A stretch of 28,125 nucleotides of DNA from positions 1,431,189 to 1,459,313 of the forward strand of contig NZ_CP024866.1 in assembly GCF_004136015.1 (NCBI RefSeq), written 5' to 3'. Of this stretch, positions 19,933 through 27,830 are shown piece after piece. The DNA is from Pseudomonas sp. ACM7. Lineage in GTDB: Bacteria > Pseudomonadota > Gammaproteobacteria > Pseudomonadales > Pseudomonadaceae. The stretch's first letter is position 1; every line of letters starts with the position of its first letter. A program made the translations under genes and the position numbers. The notes under the pieces are model-generated. The model was not told where the DNA came from and ran no database searches. It worked only from the letters and a program-made list of their open reading frames with translations.

Positions 19933-20700
19933 TCAAGCACTCAAATAACGTCCGATCAAGGCAATTCCGCTGGCCAGCACCAACCAGGTCACCAGCCGCA
20001 CAAACGCCTCGCGGGATAATCTCATGGTCAACCGCCGGCCGATCCACAGCCCCAATGCCATGGCCGGCAATAAACACAGCGCCAATACCAACAAGGGTAG
20101 CTCGGCATACACACCCGCGACAGCAAACAGGCTCAAGCGCACCACCGTGCTGCAACTGATCAGCGCACTCTGGGTCGCCCGGGCTGCCTCTTTGGGCAGG
20201 CGACTGTTCAAATAGATCGCATATAAAAAGCCGCCACTGCCAAACAATGCCCCGAACATCCCGCCCACGGTGCCCATCGGCACGGCCCAAGCGGCGGACA
20301 ATTGCGGCGGACGGGTTTTGACCCACAAGCTGTAAATCGCATAGGCGCTGATAAACAGGCCCATCAACAGCAACAACAAATCGGATTTCAGATTCAGTAA
20401 AAAAATCACCCCCAACGTGCAGCCCACCGCCATGCACGGCAGCAGGCGCAGCAACTCGGGCTTCGCCACATCCCGTCGCGAAGGCAGCAGATTGCCGAAC
20501 GCCGCGACGAAATCCAGCAGCACCAACAGCGGCACGATCTTCGACAGCGGCATGAACAGAATCAGAATCGGCCCCGCCACCAACGCGGTGCCGAAACCGG
20601 CAATACCGAACACGATGTAGGCCAGGGCAATGCCCAACGCGATTACCAGCCAGTCGGTAGCGCCGAATGGCCATTGGTTCAACAACTCAAGCACGCTCAT
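19933..20700 (-). CDS. TauE/SafE-family membrane permease
   Basis: This is a 255-residue integral inner-membrane protein with about seven to eight hydrophobic segments. The first repeat motif AYIVFGIAGFGTALVAGPIL and the second GGMFGALFGSGGFLYAIYL are the paired glycine-rich signatures of the TauE/SafE (DUF81) family, proposed exporters or importers of sulfonates, sulfoacetate and related organic anions. The substrate cannot be read from sequence and neighbours give no hint. ATG at 20700 is preferred (GGAAG upstream); a GTG two codons earlier (20706) is possible. It is divergent from xseA across a repeat. Confidence 0.88.
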   Translation of the reverse strand: MSVLELLNQWPFGATDWLVIALGIALAYIVFGIAGFGTALVAGPILILFMPLSKIVPLLVLLDFVAAFGNLLPSRRDVAKPELLRLLPCMAVGCTLGVIFLLNLKSDLLLLLMGLFISAYAIYSLWVKTRPPQLSAAWAVPMGTVGGMFGALFGSGGFLYAIYLNSRLPKEAARATQSALISCSTVVRLSLFAVAGVYAELPLLVLALCLLPAMALGLWIGRRLTMRLSREAFVRLVTWLVLASGIALIGRYLSA

Positions 20701-20732
20701 CTGCACGTCTTCCCTGATTACCGTTGATCACC

Positions 20733-20809
20733 GTAGGAGCTCCCGCAGGCTGCGATCTTTTGATCTTAAAAATCAAGGTCAAAAGATCGCAGCCTTCGGC
20801 AGCTCCTAC
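20733..20809. repeat. REP-like inverted repeat (GTAGGAGCTGCCGAAGG family)
   Basis: GTAGGAGCTCCCGCAGGCTG at the left is mirrored by CAGCCTTCGGCAGCTCCTAC at the right, with a short A-rich loop near 20768-20772 and a few mismatches. It is a second copy of the element at 19114-19208 and fills the divergent TauE/SafE-xseA promoter region. Confidence 0.88.
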
Positions 20810-20857
20810 AAGTGTGCGGGGTGTCAGGCGGAACGCATTGCCTTTATCATGCGCCCC

Positions 20858-22237
20858 ATGATTAAAGATCCCTTTGCAAGACTCGGCCTGGACCGTGAAG
20901 TCCTGACTGTCAGCCAGCTCAACGGCCGCGCGCGGGTGTTGCTCGAAGACGTGTTCAGCAACATCTGGGTCGAAGGCGAAATCTCCAACCTCGCCCGCCC
21001 GGCGTCCGGTCACGTGTATTTCACCCTCAAGGACAGCGGTGCCCAGGTGCGTTGCGCACTGTTCCGGCAGAACGCGGCGCGGGTTCGTCAGGCATTGAAG
21101 GATGGCTTGGCGGTGAAGGTCCGCGGCAAGGTTTCGCTGTTCGAGGGCCGCGGCGACTATCAGTTGATCCTCGATACCGTGGAGCCGGCCGGTGACGGTG
21201 CGCTGCGTCTGGCGTTCGATGCGTTGAAGGAAAAACTCAGCGCCGAAGGCCTGTTCAGCGCCGAACGCAAAGTGCCGCTGCCAGCGCATCCACAACGCAT
21301 CGGTATCATCAGCTCGCCCACCGGCGCGGTGATTCGCGACATCATCAGCGTATTCCGCCGCCGTGCACCGCAGATCCAACTGACGCTGATCCCCACTGCC
21401 GTGCAGGGCCGCGAAGCCACTGCGCAGATTGTCCGCGCATTGAAACTGGCGGACGCCCGTGGTTTCGACGCGTTGATCCTGGCCCGTGGCGGCGGTTCAC
21501 TGGAAGACCTCTGGTGCTTCAACGAAGAAGCCGTAGCCCGCGCCGTGGATGCCTGCGTGACGCCAATTGTCAGCGCCGTCGGCCATGAAACCGACGTGTC
21601 GATCAGTGACTTCGTGGCCGACGTCCGCGCCCCGACGCCGTCCGCCGCCGCCGAACTGCTCGCGCCGGATTCCAGTGACCTGGTCCGTCGGGTCGAAAGC
21701 CTGCATCGACGACTGGTGATGCGTATCCGCGACCGCTTGATGCGTGACCGTCTGCGCCTGGAAGGCATGTCCCGCCGCCTACGCCATCCCGGCGAACGTC
21801 TGCGCCAGCAAGCGCAGCGCCTGGATGATCTGGACATGCGCATGCGCCGCGCGTTCGAACGCAGCCTCAATACCCGTCGCGAACGCTTGATCCGCCTGGA
21901 AACCCGCCTCGCCGGGCAACATCCGGGACGGCAACTGGCGATGCTCCGTCAGCGCCTCGACAGCCTTGCCGAACGCCTGCCCCGTGCCATGCGCGAAGGG
22001 CTCAAATCCCGTCGCCTGCAACTGCAAAGCCAGATGCAGACGCTGCATGTGGTCAGCCCTTTGGCGACCCTTGGCCGTGGCTACAGCATTTTGCTGGACG
22101 AACGCGGCAACGCGATCCGCAACGCCGCGCAAACCCACAATGGTCAGCGCCTGAAAGCCAGACTTGGCGAAGGCGAGCTGCAAGTGCGGGTCGAAGACAA
22201 TCACCTGACGCCTGTCACCCTTTCTTTACTGGATTGA
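20858..22237 (+). CDS. xseA: Exodeoxyribonuclease VII large subunit
   Basis: This is the 459-residue catalytic subunit of exonuclease VII, which degrades single-stranded DNA from both ends together with XseB. The N-terminal OB-fold covers about 20-115 (VEGEISNLARPASGHVYFTLKD). The nuclease core has RIGIISSPTGAVIRDI, RGGGSLEDLWCFNEE and VGHETDVSISDFVAD. The long Arg-rich helical region follows, then the C-terminal LGRGYSIL. Length and motifs are normal. MIKDPFARLGL is the usual N-terminus in pseudomonads; ATG 20849, three codons earlier, is also in frame. No strong ribosome site is seen. xseB is not adjacent. Confidence 0.96.
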   Translation: MIKDPFARLGLDREVLTVSQLNGRARVLLEDVFSNIWVEGEISNLARPASGHVYFTLKDSGAQVRCALFRQNAARVRQALKDGLAVKVRGKVSLFEGRGDYQLILDTVEPAGDGALRLAFDALKEKLSAEGLFSAERKVPLPAHPQRIGIISSPTGAVIRDIISVFRRRAPQIQLTLIPTAVQGREATAQIVRALKLADARGFDALILARGGGSLEDLWCFNEEAVARAVDACVTPIVSAVGHETDVSISDFVADVRAPTPSAAAELLAPDSSDLVRRVESLHRRLVMRIRDRLMRDRLRLEGMSRRLRHPGERLRQQAQRLDDLDMRMRRAFERSLNTRRERLIRLETRLAGQHPGRQLAMLRQRLDSLAERLPRAMREGLKSRRLQLQSQMQTLHVVSPLATLGRGYSILLDERGNAIRNAAQTHNGQRLKARLGEGELQVRVEDNHLTPVTLSLLD

Positions 22238-22240
22238 TCC

Positions 22241-23062
22241 ATGCCGCGTTTTTTAGCTCCGCTGCTGTTGCTGTGCCTGACCTTCAATGCCCACGCCGAC
22301 AGTTACATCACCCGCCTGTTGAACAAACCGGTGCCGGGCGGCGTGGCCGTGGTAGATCTGGGTGTCTCTGCGCAGGCGCCGAAGGCCAGTTATCTAGGCA
22401 AACCCGTATTGGTGGTCAAGGAACAGAACAACTGGCTGGCGATTGTAGGTGTGCCGCTGACGGTTAAACCGGGCACGCAGCAGGTCAGCAGTGGTGGTCG
22501 CACTCTGAACTTCAACGTAGGTAACAAGAAATACCCGGAACAGCACATCACGTTGAAGAACACGCAGCAGGTCAATCCGAACCCGGAGAATCTCAAGCGC
22601 ATCGAGGGTGAGTTGGCCGAACAGATCCAGGCTTACCGCAGCTTCAGCCCGAACACCCCGAGCAACCTGCTGCTGGACAAACCGGTCAACGGCCCGCTAT
22701 CGAGCAAGTTCGGCGTGCGCCGCTTCTTCAATGGCGAAGAGCGTAATCCTCACGCCGGCCTGGATTTCGCCGTGCCTGCCGGTACGCCGATCAAGACCCC
22801 GGCTGCCGGTAAGGTGATCCTGATCGGTAACTACTTTTTTAACGGCAACACGGTGTTTGTCGACCATGGGCAGGGGTTTATCAGCATGTTCTGCCACATG
22901 TCGAAAATTGACGTGAAGGTTGGCCAGCAATTGGCCCGTGGTGGAGTGGTCGGGAAAGTCGGTTCCACCGGGCGCGCGACCGGGCCGCATATGCACTGGA
23001 ACGTCAGCCTGAATGATGCGCGAGTGGATCCAGCGATTTTCATTGGGGCGTTTCAGCCATAA
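22241..23062 (+). CDS. Secreted M23-family metallopeptidase
   Basis: This 273-residue protein has a signal peptide (MPRFLAPLLLLCLTFNAHA, cleavage probably after residue 19). After a domain of beta-strand character (about 25-110), the M23/LytM domain at about 150-265 carries H171 and D175 (NPHAGLD), H219 (FCHMS) and the H250-x-H252 pair (GPHMHWNV), the full zinc and catalytic set. Such enzymes cut peptidoglycan cross-links in the periplasm. The start lies three bases after the xseA stop, so the two genes are probably one operon. It is likely an active endopeptidase rather than an EnvC-type activator, because all metal ligands are kept. Confidence 0.93.
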   Translation: MPRFLAPLLLLCLTFNAHADSYITRLLNKPVPGGVAVVDLGVSAQAPKASYLGKPVLVVKEQNNWLAIVGVPLTVKPGTQQVSSGGRTLNFNVGNKKYPEQHITLKNTQQVNPNPENLKRIEGELAEQIQAYRSFSPNTPSNLLLDKPVNGPLSSKFGVRRFFNGEERNPHAGLDFAVPAGTPIKTPAAGKVILIGNYFFNGNTVFVDHGQGFISMFCHMSKIDVKVGQQLARGGVVGKVGSTGRATGPHMHWNVSLNDARVDPAIFIGAFQP

Positions 23063-23083
23063 ATAGTTGTTGAGGCTGATGGC

Positions 23084-23175
23084 CCCTTCGCGAGCAAGCC
23101 CCACATTAGATTTTCGGCGTGCACAGAATATGTGTTCACGCCGATCAAATGTGGGAGCGGGCTTGCTCGCGAAGG
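23084..23175. repeat. REP pair (GCGAGCAAGC family, C variant)
   Basis: CCTTCGCGAGCAAGCC at the left is mirrored by GGCTTGCTCGCGAAGG at the right. An inner hairpin, CGGCGTG...CACGCCG, lies at about 23115-23143. It separates the convergent M23 peptidase gene and the small unknown gene and can act as their terminator. Confidence 0.88.
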
Positions 23176-23193
23176 CGGTCTCATTGGCGCCGC

Positions 23194-23550
23194 TTATTCC
23201 GCCTCAAGGTCCTCAATCCCATGGATTTCCCTGTGCGCCAGGCACTCTTTGATCCAGGTCTGAGTTTCCGCCGAGAAGCCCGCCAACTCTTCAGCGCTGA
23301 CCAACTCATGAGTACACAGCCCCAGCAAGTGAGCAGGCGCCTCATTGCGTGAGTGCCTGAACACGCCGAACGCCCAATACAGTTCCTGTTGACCGGCCTT
23401 CAGCCTTTCTTCACTGGCTTCAATCCGCTCATAAGCCACCAGGCTTTTATCCAGCACTATGCGCTCGACCTCCTCCATGATCCGGATGCATAGCCGCTCA
23501 TGGGCCAACGGACGCAGCGCACTATAAAGCTTCCAATCCGACTCGTTCAT
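23194..23550 (-). CDS. Conserved hypothetical protein, 118 residues
   Basis: I do not recognise a family. The protein is soluble, rich in charged residues and looks all-helical, starting MNESDWKLYSALRPLAHERL. It has two cysteines in the body (LCIRIME, LLGLCTHE), no signal peptide and no metal motif. The LDKSLVAYERIEASEERLKAGQQ segment could form a short coiled coil or helical hairpin. The start at 23550 is chosen because the sequence upstream (to 23619) is unlike coding sequence; a weak AGG-containing site (CAGGAGTCGGCA) lies in front. Base composition is like its neighbours, so it is probably a genuine native gene. Confidence 0.75.
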   Translation of the reverse strand: MNESDWKLYSALRPLAHERLCIRIMEEVERIVLDKSLVAYERIEASEERLKAGQQELYWAFGVFRHSRNEAPAHLLGLCTHELVSAEELAGFSAETQTWIKECLAHREIHGIEDLEAE

Positions 23551-23947
23551 TGCCGACTCCTGCCTGCCAGTAGTCCTTGGTGAGGCTTTAAGAATAGCCG
23601 CGCTGACACGCCCCATCACCGAAAGCCTTCAATTGCGCATCGCTCAAACCTCGCGCAAACATAAAAACAATCACCACTCTTCACCGCAATAAAATCTCGA
23701 TAACCACGACTTTTCGAGGATTCCTCTCAATTTTTTTCGACCGCTTGCCATCCTTCACCCTCGCGGTTAGGGTTGAAGGCATGAAAACCTCTCACACCCT
23801 CATTCAGCTTCGCCACACCGCAGCCTGTGCCTTGTCAGTGCACGACTGCCAGGCTGAATCGCGATGCCTCGTCCTACGCTTTATCCCCAGAACATTTGAT
23901 CCACCGGCAGGCCGCCTTTTTTCGGCCCACACAATAAGGATTTCCCG
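23551..23947 (+). promoter_or_regulatory. Upstream region of leuA
   Basis: This 397-bp gap separates the small unknown gene from leuA, which diverge. TAAAAT at 23690-23695 could be a -10 box without a good -35. A short hairpin CTCGA...TCGAG (23696-23718) precedes a GAGG-ATT-CCTC stem and a T7 run at 23731-23737, a weak terminator-like layout. A 5-bp stem GGCCG/CGGCC (23910-23914 with 23923-23927) stands just before the leuA ribosome site AAGGA (23936-23940). Together these could be a leader, but nothing proves attenuation. Confidence 0.3.
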
Positions 23948-23951
23948 ATGA
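23781..23951 (+). CDS. Possible upstream reading frame coupled to leuA
   Basis: An open frame of 56 codons starts at ATG 23781 ([10 protein letters not shown]) behind TTGAAGGC. It ends in TGA that overlaps the leuA start (ATGA, 23948-23951). Such overlap allows translational coupling. The peptide has about six leucines spread along it, not a dense run, and resembles no family I know. It may be a leader peptide or just an open frame. Confidence 0.25.
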   Translation: MKTSHTLIQLRHTAACALSVHDCQAESRCLVLRFIPRTFDPPAGRLFSAHTIRISR

Positions 23952-25627
23952 GCATGCTCAAAGACCCGTCTTCGAAATACCGCGCGTTCCCGACCATCGA
24001 CATCCCGGACCGCACTTGGCCGTCGAAGACCATTACCGCTGCGCCGATCTGGTGCAGCTCCGACCTTCGTGATGGTAACCAGTCGCTGATCGAGCCAATG
24101 GACGCGGTCAAGAAGCTGCGTTTCTGGAAAACCCTGGTGTCGGTCGGCGTTAAAGAAATCGAAGCGTCGTTCCCGGCGGCTTCGCAAACCGACTTCGACT
24201 TCGTGCGCACCCTGATCGAAGGCAACCACATCCCGGACGACACCACCATTCAGGTGCTGACCCAGGGCCGTGAAGATTTGATCGAGCGCACCTTCGAATC
24301 CCTGCGCGGGGCGAAAAAAGCCATCGTTCACCTGTACAACGCCACCTCCCCTTCCTTCCGTCGCATTGTCTTCAATCAGGACAAGGAAGGGGTCAAGGCC
24401 ATCGCCGTGAACGCGGCCAAGCTGTTCGTCAAATATGCCGCCCAGCAGCCAAACACCGAGTGGACCTTCGAATACTCGCCAGAAACCTTCAGCGCCACCG
24501 AGCTCGAGTTCGCCAAAGAAGTCTGCGACGCAGTCATCGAAGTCTGGAACCCGACGCCTGAGCACAAGGTGATTCTCAACCTGCCAGCCACCGTCGAATG
24601 CGCGACCCCGAACATCTATGCCGACCAGATCGAATGGTTCGGCCGTCACATCAACCGTCGTGACAGCGTGATCATCAGCCTGCACACCCACAACGACCGT
24701 GGCACGGGTGTTGCCGCCACCGAGCTGGGCCTGATGGCCGGCGCCGACCGTGTCGAAGGCTGCCTGTTCGGCAACGGCGAACGCACCGGTAACGTCGACC
24801 TCGTGACCGTGGCGCTGAACCTCTACACCCAGGGCATTCACCCTGAGCTGGATTTCTCCGACATCGACGGCGTGCGCAAAGTCGTCGAAGAATGCAACCA
24901 GATCCAGGTGCACCCACGCCACCCGTACGTCGGCGACCTGGTTCACACCGCGTTCTCCGGCTCCCACCAGGACGCGATCCGCAAGGGCTTCGCCCAGCAG
25001 AAACCGGACACTCTGTGGGAAGTGCCGTACTTGCCGATCGACCCGGCCGACATCGGCCGCAGCTACGAGGCGGTGATCCGCGTCAACAGCCAGTCGGGCA
25101 AGGGCGGTATCGCTTACCTGCTGGAACAGGAATACGGCATCAGCTTGCCGCGTCGCATGCAGATCGAGTTCAGCCAGGTTGTGCAGCGTGAAACCGATCG
25201 CCTGGGCCTCGAGATGACGGCTCAGCAGATCCACGCGCTGCTGCACAGCGAGTACTTGCAGGCCAACACCCCGTACGCGCTGGTCAGCCATCGCCTGCAG
25301 GAAGAAAACGGTCACAGCGCCGTCGAAGTGGAAGTCTCTGGTAAAGGTCAGGGCGAAACCAACCTGCACTGGCGTGGCAAGGGCAACGGCGCCCTGGAAG
25401 CGCTGGTGGCCGGTCTGCCGATTCCGGTTGAGATCATGGACTACAACGAACACGCCATCGGTTCGGGCACCAATGCCAAGGCTGCGGCCTACATCGAGCT
25501 GCGTGTGAATGGTGAACGTGCGGTGCACGGCGTTGGTATCGATGAAAACATCACCACCGCCAGCTTCAAGGCCCTGTTCAGCGCGCTGAACCGCTCGCTG
25601 AGCCAGCCGGAAGCGAAAGCGGCGTAA
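23948..25627 (+). CDS. leuA: 2-isopropylmalate synthase
   Basis: This 559-residue cytoplasmic enzyme joins acetyl-CoA and 2-oxoisovalerate, the first committed step of leucine synthesis. The TIM-barrel catalytic domain covers about 30-320 with R41-D42 in [10 protein letters not shown] and the metal-binding H246-x-H248-N249-D250 (HTHNDRG). The C-terminal allosteric LeuA-dimer domain covers about 430-550, normally the leucine feedback site. The N-terminus [15 protein letters not shown] and the length mark the longer, yeast-like class found in pseudomonads. AAGGA lies seven bases before the ATG. It ends at a strong terminator, so it is probably monocistronic. Confidence 0.97.
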   Translation: MSMLKDPSSKYRAFPTIDIPDRTWPSKTITAAPIWCSSDLRDGNQSLIEPMDAVKKLRFWKTLVSVGVKEIEASFPAASQTDFDFVRTLIEGNHIPDDTTIQVLTQGREDLIERTFESLRGAKKAIVHLYNATSPSFRRIVFNQDKEGVKAIAVNAAKLFVKYAAQQPNTEWTFEYSPETFSATELEFAKEVCDAVIEVWNPTPEHKVILNLPATVECATPNIYADQIEWFGRHINRRDSVIISLHTHNDRGTGVAATELGLMAGADRVEGCLFGNGERTGNVDLVTVALNLYTQGIHPELDFSDIDGVRKVVEECNQIQVHPRHPYVGDLVHTAFSGSHQDAIRKGFAQQKPDTLWEVPYLPIDPADIGRSYEAVIRVNSQSGKGGIAYLLEQEYGISLPRRMQIEFSQVVQRETDRLGLEMTAQQIHALLHSEYLQANTPYALVSHRLQEENGHSAVEVEVSGKGQGETNLHWRGKGNGALEALVAGLPIPVEIMDYNEHAIGSGTNAKAAAYIELRVNGERAVHGVGIDENITTASFKALFSALNRSLSQPEAKAA

Positions 25628-25645
25628 AGTCATCGCTGAAACGCA

Positions 25646-25679
25646 AAAGGCCCCGAGGTGCGAACCTCGGGGCCTTTTT
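25646..25679 (+). terminator. Intrinsic terminator of leuA
   Basis: AAAAGGCCCCGAGGT pairs with ACCTCGGGGCCTTTTT around a short GCGA loop, followed by T5. It is a textbook rho-independent terminator, 18 bases after the leuA stop. Confidence 0.93.
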
Positions 25680-25713
25680 GTTTGCCTGCCTGTTTTTGTG
25701 TTGCCCGTCCCGA

Positions 25714-25812
25714 CCTCTTCGCGAGCAAGCCCGCTCCCACAGTGGATTTGGGTGTACGCATAATCTGTGCTCACATTGATCAACTGTGGGAGCGGGCTTG
25801 CTCGTGAAAAGG
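25714..25812. repeat. REP pair (GCGAGCAAGC family, C variant)
   Basis: CTTCGCGAGCAAGCCCGCTC on the left is mirrored by GAGCGGGCTTGCTCGTGAA on the right; both arms extend into CCCACAGT/ACTGTGGG. It lies between the convergent leuA and omega-amidase genes. Confidence 0.88.
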
Positions 25813-25833
25813 CCGGTTCAGGCCGCCGAGATC

Positions 25834-26625
25834 TCAGGTGAACTCGAAGGTATCGGCGTCCAGGTTCGCTGGAAAGCGTGTTCGATAAGCCTGAAGATCT
25901 GCAGCGTTCAGAACAACCTGGAACACGCCATCGGCTTCGCCCGCACTGAGTAACGTCTCACCCTGGAAGTCCAGCACTTGGCTGTCACCGGTATAGGCAA
26001 AGCCTTTGCCGTCAGTACCAATGCGATTCACCGCCGCCACATAACAGAGGTTTTCAATCGCCCGCGCTGGCAGCAAACGGTTCCAGTGCTGACGCCGTGC
26101 ACCCGGCCAGTTGGCGGTGTACAGCAGCAAATCGGTGTCCTGAGCATCGCGGCTCCAGACCGGGAAGCGCAGGTCGTAGCAAATCAGCGGCCGCACGCGC
26201 CAGCCCTTGAGTTCGAACTGCACCTGACGCTCGCCGGGGGTGAAGTGGTTGTGCTCGCCGGCCATGCGGAACAGATGGCGCTTGTCGTAGTGCCACACCT
26301 CCCCGTCCGGCCTCGCCCACAACAGGCGATTGCGATGGCTGCCGTCAGCTGCCTGGACGATCACGCTGCCGGTGATCACCGCATCCAGTTTCGCTGCCTG
26401 AACCCGCAGCCATTTGCTGGTGGGACCGTTTTCCGACTCGGCGAGGGTCTCGGACTCCATCGAGAAACCGGTGGTGAACATTTCCGGCAGGATGATCAGA
26501 TCCGCCCCGCGAGCCTGTTCCAGCAAAGGCTCGAAATGCTCCAGATTGGCCTGACGATCGTGCCAGGCCAGGGTGGTCTGGATCAGCGCGATGTTCAGAT
26601 TGGGCAGTGCACTCAGATCACGCAT
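25834..26625 (-). CDS. yafV: Omega-amidase (nitrilase superfamily)
   Basis: This 263-residue cytoplasmic enzyme of the carbon-nitrogen hydrolase family has the full triad: E48 (LPEMFTTGFS), K115 (YDKRHLF) and C149 (ICYDLRFP). The PEMFTTGF and WNRLLPARAIEN blocks are typical of omega-amidase YafV/Nit2, which hydrolyses 2-oxoglutaramate or 2-oxosuccinamate to the dicarboxylate and ammonia. The start overlaps the end of the aminotransferase gene by 13 bases, so both are translated from one message. The aminotransferase makes the omega-amide keto acid and this enzyme removes it, pulling the transamination forward. Confidence 0.92.
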   Translation of the reverse strand: MRDLSALPNLNIALIQTTLAWHDRQANLEHFEPLLEQARGADLIILPEMFTTGFSMESETLAESENGPTSKWLRVQAAKLDAVITGSVIVQAADGSHRNRLLWARPDGEVWHYDKRHLFRMAGEHNHFTPGERQVQFELKGWRVRPLICYDLRFPVWSRDAQDTDLLLYTANWPGARRQHWNRLLPARAIENLCYVAAVNRIGTDGKGFAYTGDSQVLDFQGETLLSAGEADGVFQVVLNAADLQAYRTRFPANLDADTFEFT

Positions 26626-27761
26626 AGTTTTGCCGCTGCTTCACGCAGGGTCTCCTCGCGTTTGGCGAAGCACAGGCGCACCAGGCGCTGGCCTTCGGGC
26701 GGAGTCTGGTAGAACACCGAGATCGGGATGCTCGCCACGCCATGTTCGCGGGTCATCCACAACGCCATCTCGACATCATTGAGGTCCGGGCGGATCTGCG
26801 AGTAATCGACCAACTGGAAATACGTGCCGGCCACTCGGGTGAAACTGAAGCGCGAAGGCGCCAACAGATCGCAGAACAGATCGCGCTTGGCCTGATAGAA
26901 AGCCGGCAGTTCTTCGACGTGTTCCGGGTGCTCGGCCATGTAGTCGGCCAAGGCATATTGAAGTGGCGTCACGCCGCAAAAACTGACGTACTGGTGAACC
27001 TTGCGCAGCTCGGCGGTGAGGGCCGGCGGTGCGACCACGTAGCCGGTTTTCCAGCCAGTGACGTGATAGGTCTTGCCGAAGGAGCTGACCACGAATGCAC
27101 GCTGATACAGCTCTTCGTGATTCAGCACGCTGACGTGGGGCACGTCATCGAACACCAGGTGTTCGTAGACCTCATCGCTGATGACATAGATGTCGCGGTC
27201 GCGAATCAACGCCGCCAACTGATCCAGCTCGGCACGACTGATCAGCGCGCCGCTTGGGTTATGTGGGGTGTTGAGGATGATCATCCTCGTGCGCGGCGTA
27301 ATGGCTTCACCGAGCTTCTGGAAGTCGATGGCGAAGTCATTCAGGCCCAACTGCACATGAACGCAGCGACCACCGGCCAGCTCAACCGAAGGTTCATAAC
27401 TGTCGTAGGCCGGATCGAACACGATCACTTCGTCGCCGCTGTGGATAACCGCTTGAATGGCGCAAAAGATCGCCTGGGTTGCACCGGGCGTGACTGTCAC
27501 TTCATGGTCAGCATCAACATTGACGCCGTAGCTGCGGACGATCTTCGCCGCAATCTGCTGACGCAATGCAGGAAGGCCGGTCATCGGCGAATACTGGTTG
27601 TGGCCATTGGCGATATGCCGACCGACCGCATCGCACAGGGCCTGCGGCGCATCGAAATCGGGAAAACCCTGGGACAAATTAAGCGCCCCGGTTTGCGCCG
27701 CGAGCTGAGACATCTGAGTGAAGATAGTGATGCCGACATTCGGCAGCTTACTGGTGATCAT
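26613..27761 (-). CDS. ybdL: PLP-dependent methionine/glutamine aminotransferase (YbdL-like)
   Basis: This 382-residue fold-type I aminotransferase has NTPHNPSG at 164-171, D196 and Y199 in ISDEVYEH, and the PLP lysine K230 in SSFGKTYHVTGWKTGY. The N-terminus (SKLPNVGITIFTQMSQLA…NLSQGFPDF) is that of YbdL/kynurenine-aminotransferase-like enzymes, which use methionine, aromatic or glutamine-type donors. With the omega-amidase behind it, it fits the glutamine transaminase-omega-amidase pathway used to recover methionine from its keto acid. AGGGA precedes the ATG at 27761. The group II intron end lies 69 bases upstream, so its promoter may lie in or beyond the intron. Confidence 0.92.
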   Translation of the reverse strand: MITSKLPNVGITIFTQMSQLAAQTGALNLSQGFPDFDAPQALCDAVGRHIANGHNQYSPMTGLPALRQQIAAKIVRSYGVNVDADHEVTVTPGATQAIFCAIQAVIHSGDEVIVFDPAYDSYEPSVELAGGRCVHVQLGLNDFAIDFQKLGEAITPRTRMIILNTPHNPSGALISRAELDQLAALIRDRDIYVISDEVYEHLVFDDVPHVSVLNHEELYQRAFVVSSFGKTYHVTGWKTGYVVAPPALTAELRKVHQYVSFCGVTPLQYALADYMAEHPEHVEELPAFYQAKRDLFCDLLAPSRFSFTRVAGTYFQLVDYSQIRPDLNDVEMALWMTREHGVASIPISVFYQTPPEGQRLVRLCFAKREETLREAAAKLCVI

Positions 27762-27830
27762 CGGTGATTCCCTGCTCTACACCCGGCTCTACGGCGGCGC
27801 GGGAGAGCCCGAGAATAGCCCAAACGGCAG

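Noticed and set aside
23716..23737. Transcription terminator/attenuator ahead of leuA
   Set aside because: The stem is only four to five base pairs with a four-base gap before the T-run; too weak to call as a terminator.
23804..25783. 659-codon open frame opposite leuA
   Set aside because: It is a shadow of leuA, which has all family motifs; the antisense frame has no ribosome site and no family resemblance.
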